A stretch of 64,000 nucleotides of DNA, taken from Patiria miniata. Its lineage: Eukaryota; Echinodermata; Asteroidea; Valvatida; Asterinidae. A model generated the notes under the pieces. That model was not told the DNA's origin. It worked only from the letters and a program-made list of their open reading frames with translations, and did no database searches. The stretch is from the NCBI RefSeq assembly GCF_015706575.1, contig NW_024037069.1, positions 41,499,315-41,563,314 on the forward strand, given 5' to 3'. The position numbers and the translations under genes are program-made. Below, piece after piece: positions 1-12,770 of this stretch (the stretch's first letter is position 1; the number at the start of each line of letters is the position of its first letter).

Positions 1-1468
1 AAAGCTGTATAGAAATCATAAATTGATACATCTGCAGGACTATACTAAACAGATACATGTACATACAACACCCGATTACCCATACAAGTTGCGCATTAGC
101 TGTTGCGACGAGACATAATGTTAGTCACCTGCAGTCTCATTCAGTGCATTTCCACATAAGAAACGCGAAATCATGAGTCATTGTAGGATCGCGCTATGAA
201 GCCACAATTCATAATAATGCAAAAACGGGCCACGGGTTCGTCTGGTGACCCGAGAACGCAAGCCGGCGCTGTCGGGCTCCGTCTGGTCATAGCAAAGTAA
301 CTCAATACGCAGAACGCTAGGAATCTTGAACACAATATGTCGTAGTATAGCAACGGCTTATACGCGTGGAAAAAAAATACAAGTAGGCCTAGCCTATAGG
401 CCTTGGCCTACCCGCAAAATTGCAAAAAAACATTCATCGATGGTTTATATTATATCATGGGTCCAAACACAAGTAGGGCGATAAGTGCACAAATACGGAT
501 TTATTAAAAAATATATATAGCCACTTTAAGTGGGGCAGGTCGGCATTGGCGCGCTGAAACACCTGCCACATTGAGTACATTAATAGACGGAGATTAAACC
601 ACGAGCAACGGATCGAAGCCTTGAATGGCAAAACGCCGAATGGAACGTGTTGACCGTGGTGGTTGTTCGAAATGTCACCGCATAAGCTTAAAAAAAAAAC
701 TTTCTCCGTTCGGAAACGGGACATGCGGACGGAACGGGTATACTAGAGGAAAGCAAGATTTGATGTGGTATTTCTGATACAGCTTTCAACATTTTAGTCC
801 AGATTGCAAAATTCAATTTTTAGGATCATATGGGGGAGAGCGACCTGTCACGTGCGAGGGATTAACCAATAATAGGGAAAAGGGGTCCGATTTTCATAGG
901 AGTCGGGTTTTCATATATGACACCGGGTCACCTCAGCAGTCAACAGTCAACCTATATCTCAACTACTCGGGCTCTTTATGCGGAATCGCAATATCAAACC
1001 GAGGCTGCACTGTAAAACAAAAGAGAGACTCTCTACGCCGTTACTACAAAAGAACAATTTCAACTGGCCGAAAGTTCCCATTGCTGCCATGGCCTCTATT
1101 TCGATACAACCGTCCAGATATACATTTAACAGGACCCATGCAGTAAGTCCTATACATACTGCTTTATCTGGTAGTTTCTTGCACTCTGTGAACATGTAAA
1201 AACAACATTCAAAATCTTAAGAAGGATGCAGAACATCTAACTTGCTAACGAAGGTAAAGAAAACCAACAAATGATTTTTTTCTCTCAAATGATAACCCAC
1301 CGATCGTATCCTCACTTTGAGCAAATATTTTCTGGTATAGGTATAGATACGTGTCTGGTGACTGGTCAATTGCAAATGTTCCTACTAGTGTCCGTATTTT
1401 CACATGAAGACAAAGCGAATTTCCTTTGGATGTGTTTGAAATATTCTCCTTTGTATTTTCCCGCTAGT
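1..1468. other. No gene recognised; flank of DOK7-like copy A
   Basis: AT-rich sequence with short homopolymer runs. I see no conserved protein motif, RNA gene or clear transposon end. The promoter and 5' UTR of the gene starting at 1469 should lie here, but I cannot place a start site. Confidence 0.4.
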
Positions 1469-4400
1469 ATGGCAGCCTTTGGCGACCCAGTCCCCGATAT
1501 GGACCCATCGGATGAATGCACGAGATTGAGGACAGGCTATCTAGACCAACTCAACCTGGACAACGGCAAAGTCAGAAAGGTATTAACAATACACTGGGCC
1601 GGGTGCGTTGCACTTAACGCGAACTTATGCGAATGTTTGTCAACGTTTGCGCGAGTGGGACCGACTGTTTGCAACCAACGTTTGCGAACGCTAGCAACCA
1701 AGGCGAACGGTCTTCCTAGCCTGAGTCAGTGACTATGTTTTCCAAAATGGTTGAGACACACAATGAGCGTAATGATCTGATCGGGTTGAAAAATGTCGGC
1801 AATGTTTCTGCACAGAGTTCATATTCATTGTGTAACATTTTGCATGTGTAACATTATCGTTCCATATGGGGTTGGTGTACGTATACGCAGGGCCAAGATA
1901 ACGAACGAAAACACGTTCGCGTGACTGGGACGAACTCTTGAATATCGTGTTCATTTGTGAGAGGGGACAACAAGATGCAGGATGTGGGTTGGGGCACAGG
2001 GCCAGACTTTGGATGTTTTCATATTGATGTTTTACAAATACTGAATTTGTTTGTTTGGTTCTGTTTTACAATAATATTTTTTTACGTGTCAAGACACTCG
2101 AGGGAGATGGCATGCACACTCCATAACCCGAAATTTATCAGACTTGTTAGCTCCCGGATCAGGTAGCATTCAGTTTTCAAAATGAAAGTGAACAACGCTC
2201 CACTGGTCAGTGATTTGTTTTTATTCTCCCACATGGATTTTTTCTTTTCTCAGAGATGGGTGGTATTTCAAGGGAATCAACAATCCGGTAAGATCTGGTT
2301 CTTGTAATAGATTCAAAAGTTCGTGTCACGGTCCATCCCACATTCTTCATGCACAATTTTTTTATGGGCAATTTTTTTTTCATGCACTCCCTGTTGTAGT
2401 TATGATTTATTTGATCATCATTCACCATGGCAATCTGTAACTGTTGTTTGCTTAATATTTATCTGGTTCGGCATCATAGCAGTTCATGTAAGGACGCTGT
2501 CTCGTCGATCGTAAACACCAACCTTTTCTTATTTGGGGTGTCATCACAAGCTGACATGGGCAAGGGCGTCAATCGCTTTTCAAAAGAGGGGGGGGGGGTA
2601 TACCTTGATCAAAACTATAATGCGAGCGCGAAGTGCGAAGCCTAACGGCGTGGGCTTTGATTCTAGATGCTCTGAGGTGCGAACTGAGGCAATTTCTGAC
2701 CACTGTGACCAATTTTGTTTTAGCAAATGATCATCATTTAAACATCATTTTCGAGTTTGGAGTCATTGAATCAGCTATTTTGAGCTAAAGATAATTATGA
2801 TACCCCCAACTTTAAAAAGTGGGGTTGACTTGTCCCCCGGTCCCCCACCGATTGACGCCCATGGGCCCATGGGTAAATTTGAAAAAGTTTTCAAAAGCGC
2901 CTTCTCTTGGGGCACTGCAAGTCTCTATACACAATTTGACTGGTAATGAGGTCACAAGATGGTCATATTTCCCTTAGCTTCGGCCTCGGGAAATAGGACC
3001 CTCTTGTGGTCACTTAAAGTCCCCCAGGGTGCATGGACGTGATGACGTCATTGCCAGTCAATATTATTAGATGTCATCACACTGATTCAGTATTAAAGTG
3101 ACCGGGTTCAACACAATGCAAGATGCATGCCCACAGAATGCAAGTGATTTGATGATAACGGTAATCTACCCACAGTGATTTGCGTTTCCTGCACAATATT
3201 GCAACACCTATTAGAAATTCATTTCAGCGCCTCTTTAAATTGAAAACAAACATTGAATAGTACCAATGCCTTCCTCTAGGTCTCTTCCAGATGAAAATCT
3301 ACAAGAACGACAAGGAGAAGCTCCTCAAGAGCTCCTACACCCTGACCAAGGAGACGCTGGTGGGCACCGAGCGAGGCGCGCTCCAGAAGCCCAAGAAGAA
3401 GCGCGAGAAGTCAGCCTACTGGGCCGTCATCCTGGTCACTGACACCGTGGTGTTTCAAGAACCTGCGATGTGGGACCAGGGCGGCATCGGCATGGAGCTG
3501 CGGTCCTGGGACACTGTGGTCAAGTCGTACTTTAGCAATGGTACGATCATGCATGATCACTACCCCCCCCACACACTTTTGATGATAATTTTCATAGTGC
3601 TTGAAATTTGACACATTTTTATAATAATATATTATACCTAACATTTAAGTTTAAAACTACCCGAATTTACCCCTGACAAATAAGTGGTGGCCATTCTCAC
3701 AAAACACATTGTGTCTTGTTTTGTAGATCATGATTTTGGGTAGTTTTTGCATTATAGACCATTCTACGCTTGGTTGTCAAACTGCATTTTTGCCAACCAC
3801 GGGTTGCAAAACTATGGAAGGTCCAACACTGCAAAAATGAAGAAGAGTTATTACAGATAACCAAAATATGATTTGGTCGTTGGAAATACAACATTTTCAA
3901 CAAAGCTACTACAAGTACAACACAATTCCTAAACATTCCGTTTTACTTTGTATTGAGGGCGTTATGGGGACTTTGTTTGGAAAAATATGTTGCCATCCAC
4001 GGCTTCAATTTATGTGCTTGTGGCAGCCCATATAAAATGGCGCCAATGTTTACAAAGAAAAGAAAGGTGCATTTGGTAAAGCATAATTACAAAGAAAAGA
4101 AAGGTGCATTTGGTAAAGCATAATCTAACTGATTACCAAATGACTTCATGGATTTCTGTGCACCGAACTGGACAATTCCGCAATACCATTAATATAGATT
4201 AGTTCCCGGTCCCGTCACTTAACATTCAATTTTCGGATGACATTGCGTCAGGAACCTGTGTGTGTCCATGCAGAGAAAATGACACCGTTTTCGTCTACAC
4301 AAGAAACGACAATCACCACACCTCTAAAAACGCCACATTTGTTTTCTTAATCTTTCAGAGAGTTGGGTGGTGAAAACACTAAAAGGCTTCGTGGCACCCG

Positions 4401-5419
4401 AGTTCCAGATGACCCTTCACGTTACCCGTCATGCATTGAGCCTGGTCACCATGAACCCACCCAAGTGCTGCAAGCGATTGGAACTGTCGAGAATCTCCGA
4501 CTATTGGTCCAGGGACGGCATATTCTACTTTAAGGTGGATGTTGCGTCCAGTGCCGAAGCAGGTATTTTAACAAGATAGGAAAAAAGAGATCGTTCATTG
4601 TAAAATGTAAAAAGGAAAGGACGCATTATGCCTATTTACTGTTTTCACTATGTTACCATGATATTAATTGGAACAAAATCTGCGCTGTACTTTTCCTGTC
4701 TGTCGGTACCATAGGTTGGTAAAGTTGCATTGTAAACACGTTGGGCAAAATGGGTTGATATGTAGACCAACGTTGGTCAACATATCAACGGGTTAAACTC
4801 TTGGGCAAATTCTTCCCAATTGTTGGAAAATTTTGCCCAAATTGGGTAATTTCAAACCAATGTTGGGTAAAATTATATTGCCCAACAGTGTTTTACCCAT
4901 TATTTTTTACAGTGTATCGTACTAATCCATTACAATTTGGTGAGCTCCCATTCGACACGGCAGAAAGTTGTAATCTCTTTGTTCAACTTTCCTCTTCAGA
5001 TTTCGAAATGAAGGCGGAGTCGGAGTCCCACGCGAGACGCATCCGGCTGTGTTTAGACAGAGTGCTGGCACCGGTCGGCTTGCCGCCACTAGACCTTAGC
5101 TCCGATCGCCCACCGCTGCCCAGCGATAGGGCGCCATCTCCCGGTATGAAATTCAAACAAAGTTCGCTCAAACTCACCTGCATATTAGTTTTAAACCTTT
5201 GCCATGATTTTCGAATTCTGCATCATTGCACGAAAATTTACCTGCATTGATCACTGAGGCATGAGTTAGTTACCCAGAAGTATTTGTGTTTCCTTCTCAG
5301 TACTTTTTGAACCACTACCACGCTATGTCGAAAATAAAGTAGGCTCCAGGGACGAGGTTGTGATGGAGATTAGCCGTCACCAGCGCGCGCCTAGCGCCTG
5401 TAGGGTTCGAGAAAAGTAG
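1469..5419 (+). CDS. Dok-7-like adaptor, copy A (PH + IRS-type PTB), six exons
   Basis: Exons read from splice sites: 1469-1579, 2254-2287, 3280-3540, 4359-4562, 5000-5143 and 5301-5419. All introns are GT-AG and the sum is 873 nt, giving 290 aa plus TAG. The start ATG precedes an acidic leader, then a PH-domain opening (GYLDQLNLDNGKVRK/RWVVFQ). Exon 3 completes the PH domain with a TLVGTERG motif and AVILVTDTVVF strand; exon 4 gives an IRS-type PTB half (ESWVV...RHALSL...GIFYFKV); exon 5 gives the last PTB strand and helix (DFEMKAESESHARRI). Length, order and motifs resemble the N-terminal half of Dok-7, the cytoplasmic activator of MuSK in vertebrates; the function here is inferred. The final exon is the least certain: it ends in a short tail with one tyrosine, and another acceptor near 5520 could be used. 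Copy B lies 2.5 kb downstream on the same strand. Confidence 0.72.
2564..2860. mobile_element. MITE-like element in intron 2 of copy A
   Basis: The two ends are inverted repeats: GGGCGTCAATCG at 2564 and CGATTGACGCCC ending at 2860. The interior has G/C homopolymers and no coding potential. A fragment of the interior (around 2655-2720) recurs near 63238-63300. The superfamily is not assigned because no clear target duplication is visible. Confidence 0.55.
4725..4915. repeat. TTGGGCAAA-rich repeat in intron 4 of copy A
   Basis: Several direct and inverted copies of a TTGGGYAAA word (for example 4741, 4802, 4836, 4863 and the inverse near 4880) end in ACAGTGTA. This looks like a degenerate MITE. 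There is no coding signal. Confidence 0.35.
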
Positions 5420-6290
5420 TGTTGAAAACAGTTTGCAAATTCATTTTATTTATCATGCTTATTAAAGATTATACTGCTCAACTCTTCTTTGTCACTTTTC
5501 CCTCCGTATTCCCATTTAGAGAGGTACACTCCGTCTCCAACGCTTCAGAAGAAGTTCCCGACAATAGCGCCCTCACTGCTCGGCGGGGAAGAGCTATGAT
5601 TTTTATTGGCCAGTGTAAATGACGGATGAACCAGTGGTCTTGATTGGAGAGATTGTTGTTTAACCTTATGACCGAGACACAAGATTGAGACAATGTGTGG
5701 AGGCAGAAACAGAGACCGACTAGGCATAATAGCTGGTATCCTGGTCTGATAACCAACTCCATGGTCATTCTAGGCCACATGATCTAAACAAGGGTACGTT
5801 CGAATGGCTACAGCTTGTATACGCATGCGCCTACGGAAGCGGTGAAAGTCACTTGCCATACACAGGTGTCTTACCGACGGCGCCCAAATTAAATTTGGAC
5901 GCGGACTGACGAAACCTGTTTTCAACTTCTCGCTCATTAAATGTGTCCTGTCCTTGGCAACGGGGTAACCATGGTGCCATTATGCAGTTCTAGTGGAATG
6001 TTCATGTGGCCCTGTGACCCAAAGTGTCAACACTTGAAAATTTACACAAAATTACATAATAGCACAATGCATTGGACTGAGCTGGACGAAAGACCCTTCA
6101 TCTACATACATAGCAGCTTTACGGACCAAGGCCACGTCTGAATTGGGGAATTTTGTGGCTACGACTTCGATTGGTTTCAAATCGGCGCGCATCCGGTGAA
6201 CGGCCGTAGCCATAGCCATAGACAACAATGCCTATAATTGACACGAGCTACCCAACCGATCATAAACATTAACGACCGGGTGTTAAAGGT
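5420..6290. other. Intergenic, no gene recognised
   Basis: A weak splice-acceptor-like site near 5519 is followed by 100 bases open to a stop at about 5622. This could be an alternative last exon of copy A, but it matches nothing I know. The rest is unremarkable. Confidence 0.35.
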
Positions 6291-6297
6291 TATTTAA

Positions 6298-6862
6298 TTG
6301 TTGATCAAAATATACTATTGCTTAATTATGGAAACGTTTATCGTCCATCAAAACATTATAATTCTTAACCATAATGGAACGTTTATCGATCAAAACATTA
6401 TAATCCTTAATTATAATGGAAACGTTTATCGATCAAAATACAAGGGCAAACCACAAGGGAATGATAACCATCCACACTTGTTGTCTCTCCGTCTTAAATG
6501 CGGACTGCACTTTCCCTTTTCTGGTCACAACAACAACAGCCAGCTAGCAATGTCATGTCCCAGATAGAACGAGTGGGAAAAAAAGAAGCTAGAAAAGAGA
6601 TTGTAGGTCCGTGAAATTCGCCCGTTATGGAAACGTTATCGAACAAAATAGTATAATTCTGAATTATAATGGAAACGTTTATTGTCGATCAAAATATTAT
6701 AATTCTTAATTATAATGGAAAAGTTATCGAACAAAATATTACAATTCGTAATTATAATGGAAACGTTTATCGTCGATCAAAGTATTATAATTCTTAATTA
6801 TAATGGAAACGTTTATTGTCGATCAAAATATTATAATTCTGAATTACAATGGAAACGTTACA
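6298..6862. repeat. AT-rich tandem repeat, unit about 46 bp
   Basis: Repeated units contain ATTATAATGGAAACGTT followed by TCGATCAAAATATTATAATTC-like sequence. The array is in two blocks, 6298-6440 and 6620-6862, separated by about 180 bp of unrelated sequence. It sits between the two DOK7-like copies. Confidence 0.8.
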
Positions 6863-7892
6863 CTCTTAAATTTCAGTAAAGGAAAGAAAATGATCTGTCT
6901 AGTTGTGCATGTATAGCCTGAGGTATCGTCTGTAACAAAACTAAGTGCAATGTATTGTAAATAAATATATTAAATACTAAAAACCAAAATGCGTGACCTT
7001 GTTATTTTCATATTGGGTTGAAGAAGGCGTTTCTAGATCTTGAACTTCAGATCCAAAGTGTTGTCTTGACGTCATTTCCCCCCTTTTGTGGTTTATCCAA
7101 AATGTTTTCTTGACCAAGTCGTGGTGCAGGCAACATATTGAGGCCTTTATTTTAAAAACACCAGGTAAAGGATATGAGTCATTAATATTACATATTTTCA
7201 ATAATTTCGATGTTTTATTTCCGTCGCTTTGGTTTCGATTTCATTGTTCTGTGGTTAAGCACATATTGCCGTTCATGTCTAGTCACACGTTCAAACTTAG
7301 TCTGAGTCATAAGGTCGGGTAAACCGCAACAATATTCTTCTGTTTTGATAAATTTCAAAAGATGAAACTTTAAAAAATATATACACTCAGATAAAAGGGC
7401 TGCATTTGGGAGACCCAACATTTCATTTCAATGCTATTACGTTACCAAGTTAAACGGATGTTACATTGCAACTTCCGTTTAGGAAAGTCCCAAATATATG
7501 CGGTTGTTAAATCCACGTGCATGACGTTATTATTTTTGGGCAGATGAATACAATTTGTTCCGTGCGGTTGCAAGCACTTTGCAGGAATCAAGGTCACCCC
7601 GTGTAGTCTGTGATGTTTTTCATTTTAACGGTTCGATAGTTTCGTGATACGGCTCCGTCAGAGACAGAATAACTGCGTGTTTCAGTACACGTTTACCTTC
7701 GGTAGACCTAAATATCGTTGTGGTACACCGGTACATATTTGTACTTTACTATAAGACTTCATAAGCAAGCGAATTCCCAAATCAGACTTCTACCTTCAAG
7801 TAACTGCGACTATTGGTGCGAATCCATACCAGTGATCTTGGACCAGTGTTAACCGAGCTTTGTCGAAGGGCTCAGTCGTGGTTCCGTACGGT

Positions 7893-10800
7893 ATGATACC
7901 ATTACCAGGCGACGGCGAGGAGGGTTGTACCGGCGGGTGCACGCGTATCCAGGACGGCTTCCTGACGCAACGCACTGCGAAAGGCAGCAAAAAGGTAGGT
8001 CGTACTGTTTTCCGTTGGAACTGTCTTTAAAACTGGCATCGACACACCGGAAGTTTGCCTAGATAGAAGGACCGTTTCAGACAGACAGTTATATATTCAC
8101 GCGGTTACATTTTAACTTAATTCGGTTATAATATAGTTAATGAAGGGGAGTGTGGCCTGTAGCGGTTAGGGTTCGTGACTCATGATCAGAGGGTCAGGGG
8201 TTCAAATCCAGCTGCTGGTCATAATTGTGTGTCCTTGGGCAAGCCACTTCACCCCCACTTGCCTCTCTCCACCCAGGAGTATAAATGGTTACCGGCATTA
8301 GCTGGGGAGTAACCTGCGATGGACTAGCATCCATCCAGGGGGAGTAGAAATATTCTCAGTCGTTTCATGCTACTGACACCGGAGATATACGCCGGCCTGA
8401 TGGGCCACTTGGCTCATGTATGACGGACTTTACTCTTTTTTTTTTAATAGGGCCTATAGTTAATATAAAGCGCATGAAAAATTTGGCATTTCAAAACAGG
8501 AGCGACAATACATACATGCGCAACGCAAGTCGAAAAATCGACTGTTGCAGTCGCTCGGAACGAAGCTAGCAAATTTAAAAAAACTTCGAAAGTTTGACCA
8601 TAAATACGGACCATTCTACCCAAAACCACGGTCTACAAAGTATACCAGAATCTAACAAGGCATTCTATACACAGTATTTATTTGGGTGCCGTCAAGTACA
8701 CTGTTTATTATTAAACAGAACTCGAGCCTATTCATTGGCAATACATTGTACGCTTTTGTACGTCTATTCAAGTGCCATATAGTATTGGGCGTTGTTCATT
8801 TTCTATTCTCAAATTCGGTTGGAAAAATACATGGGGAGATCCCCGTTCGTTTACGAGTCGTTTACTCATGCGTGTCAACTGAAGGTTAAAGGTTTCTAGT
8901 GGTATATTCTCCTTTCAAAACTACACAAGAGAACAATCGCATGGGTAAATCAATTGAATTGGACTGTTTGTGTAGTTTATTTTCCCGTGGTAAACAAGGT
9001 CATAGATCTACTTTCTGCTTGAATATTATAGCTGCAATGCGGGAAAGCTATATTTTACGACTCTATGTATATAGCCCCACATGATCTGGGAAAAATGCAT
9101 GCGATAAATATCCGAATATTGATGACGAAGACACTTTATCAAGACAATTTTACGAGGTATGAAAAGGATTTATAAACTTTAGTGTTGAGATGCATTGTGT
9201 TTCAACTACAAGTATTTTTCTTTTTGACCATTTTTCAGAGATGGGTGGTGTTCCAAGGTGACACAAGTACAGGTAATTTAAGGGAGGCTTTATCGTGAGT
9301 TCACATTTTACAAAGCAGAGCACAGCACGGCAACACAGCGAAACGGAGTAATTGAAGCGACACAGCGCAGAGCAAAGTAAACGCACAGTATATAAGAGCA
9401 GAGCAGAGCATGGCAGGGCAGGGCAGGACAATGCAGATGACACTATTCAATCAACCCAAAAGACAAAGCGATGCCACTTTTAATTTTTAACCTGGATAGT
9501 CACAAAATACCGTAAATTGACCACTTTCAATTCCATCGAACAGGCATCTTCCAACTCAAAGTCTTCAAGCATTCCAACGAGAGGATACTAAAGATAGCCC
9601 ACACCATCTCCAAGGACACTTTTGTGGGCATAGAGAGGGGCGATTTCGAAGACTCCACTAGACGGGGTCAGAAGCCCGGCAAGACGGTCAGCTATCTCGC
9701 CATCTTACTGGTCACCGACACCATCCTGCTTCATGACGACATGCCAAACTTGGTCAAATGGCACTCAGGTTTCAAGAAGTACTTTCACAGCAGTGAGTCT
9801 CATCTCTTCAAATCCTCATGATATACGGTAGAACACATGCAATTCATATTAAGCTTTCTTTTAGTACAAGAATCATTCAAATCACTCTTTTACTTTTCAA
9901 GTTAGGGAATTTTAAACACAACCACCATTTTAAAGTTCTATCCACGAATCATAAAAAAGGTGTGCGTTCTTTCAGCAAAACGGAAACAATTCACACACAT
10001 CCCTATGTGATTTGTTTTCGTTTTGCTGAAAGAACACTTACCTTTTTGTGACCCGTGGACAGAACTTTAAAACGGTGGTTGTATTTAAAATTCCGTAACT
10101 TGAAAAGTACACGAGTGATTTGAATGATTCTTGTACTAAAAGAAAGATTATGAATTGGGCTTTCATATCCTAGACTTTGAAAGTGCTATATGCAGAACTT
10201 CACTTAAACAATGGTCCCGACATTTGGGTTTCGATTTTTTGACTTGCCCTGTAGATAGCTACATTTACATGTATTTATTTTCAGTCTTTCTTACTGACCA
10301 GACGAGAATTATTGACGATTCATAGAAGTGTAAACATGTCTTCTTTCTCCCCTCCCCCTCCCTCAAATCTAAAGACAGTTGGGAAGTGGTGCCCATGACG
10401 GGAGTCGCCACACCTGAGTCCAAGGTTGTTCTCCACATTACCCAGCATGCAATCTCGCTGGCAACAATCAACCCCCCTAAGCACTACCAGCGGTGGCAGC
10501 TGGGTAAGGTGACCGAGTACGGGGTCTGGGGTGCCAGGGTATACTTCGAGATGGACAGCTCCGAGACAGGCAATGGTGAGTCTGGAAATGGACATTATAG
10601 ACCTTTATGCTGGCGCCATTCCAGTCATGTTCCCTGTATCCAATAACAGGATGAATGACAAAGTTTTTTGTGCAAAAAGGAACCAGACTATTTTTCCTTC
10701 CAGCCTCGCTTTGGTTACCGGTCCATTAATTTGAATGGGAACAAATCAAGACGGCCGCAACATGATAATGTCTATGAAGAGGGTCTATGGTCAGGTTGAG

Positions 10801-12516
10801 CTTAATTGCAATAATCTTAAAATTGGTTCTCTATCCCACTCAAGATAAAAGACCATCATTAAAAAAACATAGCAATTAGAGACCGATTTTATTGTCTTAA
10901 TTCTTGGTACTTGGTGTTTATCCTCTTCAGAACTCCTCGAGGAAGTATAACTTAGAGGCTTGGAGTGTGGCATAATTAACTAAATCAATGATTTGAATTG
11001 ATTGTCGTTTGGGGCATTGATGACATCTTGGGGTAATTTGTTCCATTTTCTGACTGTTCTTGGTAAGAAGGATTGCATGTAGACATTGGTTCTTGCGGTG
11101 ATTTCATTAAATTGGCAGTTGTTCCCCCTCCTTTGTCTGTTACTTTTCGGTTGCAGTGCATCTGGTTGAATGTTTACTGTGTTGTTGATGACCTTGTACA
11201 AAAATACTACAATGTAGTTGGTTTAAAAATACTACATGTAGTTGGTCTTAATTCTGTCTTGTTAACGATATCAAGTCTCCTCTGTAATGCGCCTACCAGC
11301 ACAATATCTCGGAAGCCGAAAGATATCATATTTTTCATGTAAATCATACTTCAGTTGGAACTTCCAAGTCGGAAGGCGGTGAAAAAAAAGTTCCACGCCC
11401 TTACTTCATAATAAGGGTAAAATTGAAGGGATCAACTAGGGACCAACTTCAAATTCACCCAGTGAAAAGTTTGCGTGACTTTATGCTTAATTTTCAGGAT
11501 ACTTTGAGATAAAGGCATCGACCCTTGTCCAGGCCAACAGCATCGGGGATACAATCAGCAGCTTGCTACCCAACTTAGTCCCAGGAACGAAGCGACGCAT
11601 GTCCCGTGGTGAGTGAAAACATCTACACCGACCAATCAACAAAACTACCAAGACGCCCCGTGTTCAGTCATGTACCCAGCGAGGGTGTGGTTGGCAGGGG
11701 GCACCTTGCCCCTTCCCTGCGACATTTGCAGGGATGCAATTTTCAATTAAAAAAAAAAGTCTGAAATTGGATGAAAGGTCTGAAAGATGCATTTCTTTCT
11801 ATGCCGATAATGTCTTTCTCTCGGATTCAAAAAATCTGAATTCAGGCAAAAGTCTGCAAAAATCTCATGCCTGGATTTTTGGCTTTTTTCTTTTATATAG
11901 CACCACATACCAGCAACTCAAAACCAAAACTAGTTGTAAAGCAAACCCAGTGATTTAAAACAATCGAAAATAAGAGAACATTTAAAAAAAACAACATTAT
12001 CTACTATTTTATTTATATTAAAAAACATGTTACTTAATGCTTTCTTTTGTACTTCTTCCTGTCCAATCTATCCAGAGTCAACACGAGAGAAATTGAATAT
12101 CATTCTGATTTCCTAAAAGAAACTTGACAAATTATAGAAGTTCTTTTCTATCCATCAGACGGTTTCTTTTCTATCCATCAGACGGTTTCACGACATCACC
12201 CTTTTCCCCTCGACTGGAGATCACAGACAGTGCCTCCGATGACAAGCAGCGTGTGTTCAAATTTCCGCCTTCTCGAGCAGCACCCATCAGTCAGGCTGTT
12301 TCACCTGGCCCAACACCCCCACTAGTCAGTCCGAGAACACCCTCGACCCTCCTATCAACGCCCATCCCCGAGTCATCACCAAAATCACCGCAGTCACCGC
12401 TGAAACTCGGCCCACCACCGGTGAACACACGGCCAGCATTGCAGTCGAGTCTATCACAAGTCCTCCAGTCACAAGCTATTAGTTCGGATGAACTGCGACA
12501 AATGCATTCAATGTAA
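7893..12516 (+). CDS. Dok-7-like adaptor, copy B (PH + IRS-type PTB + Pro/Ser-rich tail), six exons
   Basis: Exons: 7893-7994, 9239-9272, 9544-9792, 10375-10575, 11498-11608 and 12182-12516. The sum is 1032 nt, giving 343 aa plus TAA. All introns are GT-AG, and phases (0,1,1,1,1) match copy A exactly; exon 2 is 34 nt in both. PH domain, residues about 20-128: GFLTQRTAKGSKK / RWVVFQGDTSTG / IFQLKVFKHSNER, then FVGIERG and YLAILLVTDTILL. PTB domain, about 129-230: SWEVVPM, HITQHAISLATI, ARVYFEMD, GYFEIKAS. The tail (233-343) is rich in Pro and Ser and contains no tyrosine, unlike vertebrate Dok-7, whose tail tyrosines are phosphorylated. It is therefore likely a membrane- and receptor-binding module without the CRK-recruiting tail. 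The intron 5 acceptor is duplicated (see 12141-12188). The start could be earlier in frame, since the reading frame is open back to 7836. Confidence 0.8.
8151..8447 (+). mobile_element. tRNA-derived SINE in intron 1 of copy B
   Basis: A pol III B box (GGTTCAAATCC) lies about 50 bp downstream of a tRNA-like head. A conserved body follows (CCACCCAGGAGTATAAATGG, then CTGCGATGGACTAGCATCC), and a T run closes it. A second, more diverged copy is at 60118-60382. The body resembles eumetazoan SINE families that share a conserved central domain; I do not assign a family name. Confidence 0.8.
9841..10253. mobile_element. Palindromic MITE in intron 3 of copy B
   Basis: Long inverted arms (about 9841-9990 against 10010-10157) contain CTTTTAGTACAAGAATCATT and its complement. 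The right side continues to GACTTGCCCTG at 10253. A longer relative at 34891-35589 has both ends (CAGGGCGAGTC... and ...CTCACCCTG), so this copy has lost its left terminus. Confidence 0.65.
10978..11310 (-). pseudogene. LINE reverse-transcriptase C-terminal remnant
   Basis: On the minus strand the translated text includes YKVINNTVNI and YMQSFLPRTVRKWNKLP, the pattern typical of the end of CR1/Jockey-type LINE RTs (F-PRT-R-WN-LP). The frame shifts upstream near 11205, so it is a dead fragment. It lies in intron 4 of copy B. Confidence 0.7.
12141..12188 (+). repeat. Tandemly duplicated 3' splice site of the last exon, copy B
   Basis: A 23-bp unit, TTCTTTTCTATCCATCAG plus ACGGT, occurs twice in a row, giving acceptors after 12158 and after 12181. 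Because 23 is not a multiple of three, only the second acceptor continues the reading frame to the stop at 12514-12516. Confidence 0.85.
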
Positions 12517-12627
12517 TAATTTTTGTTTATCCTTTTAGTAATTACTTGTATTAAACTGGACTTGTGGAAGGACTTGTGATTTACTTTTGATTTACTTTGT
12601 GATGGTATTTTTTTGTATGTATATTAC

Positions 12628-12770
12628 ACAAATAATGAATGTTTGTGAGTGCAATGGTGAGAATAATTTAATTCGGTGACAGATGGAATGGTCCATTTCA
12701 CTCGGGACATTCCATCTGTCACCTCATGAAATTATTCTTACCATTGCACTCATAAACACTCATTATTTGT
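12628..12770. repeat. 143-bp palindrome just after the stop of copy B
   Basis: Left arm 12628-12694 (ACAAATAATGAATGTTTGTG...) pairs with right arm 12705-12770 (...CATAAACACTCATTATTTGT) with few mismatches. It begins 112 bp after the stop, so it may lie in the 3' UTR. It is probably a small MITE. Confidence 0.75.

Noticed and set aside
1600..1700. Continuation of exon 1 of the Dok-7-like copy A as a 153-codon protein
   Set aside because: A GT donor after 1579 joins in phase to the conserved RWVVFQ exon at 2254; the read-through has no similarity to copy B.
4801..5250. A 149-codon frame
   Set aside because: Only 5000-5143 is the real exon 5 of the Dok-7-like gene; the rest is intron.
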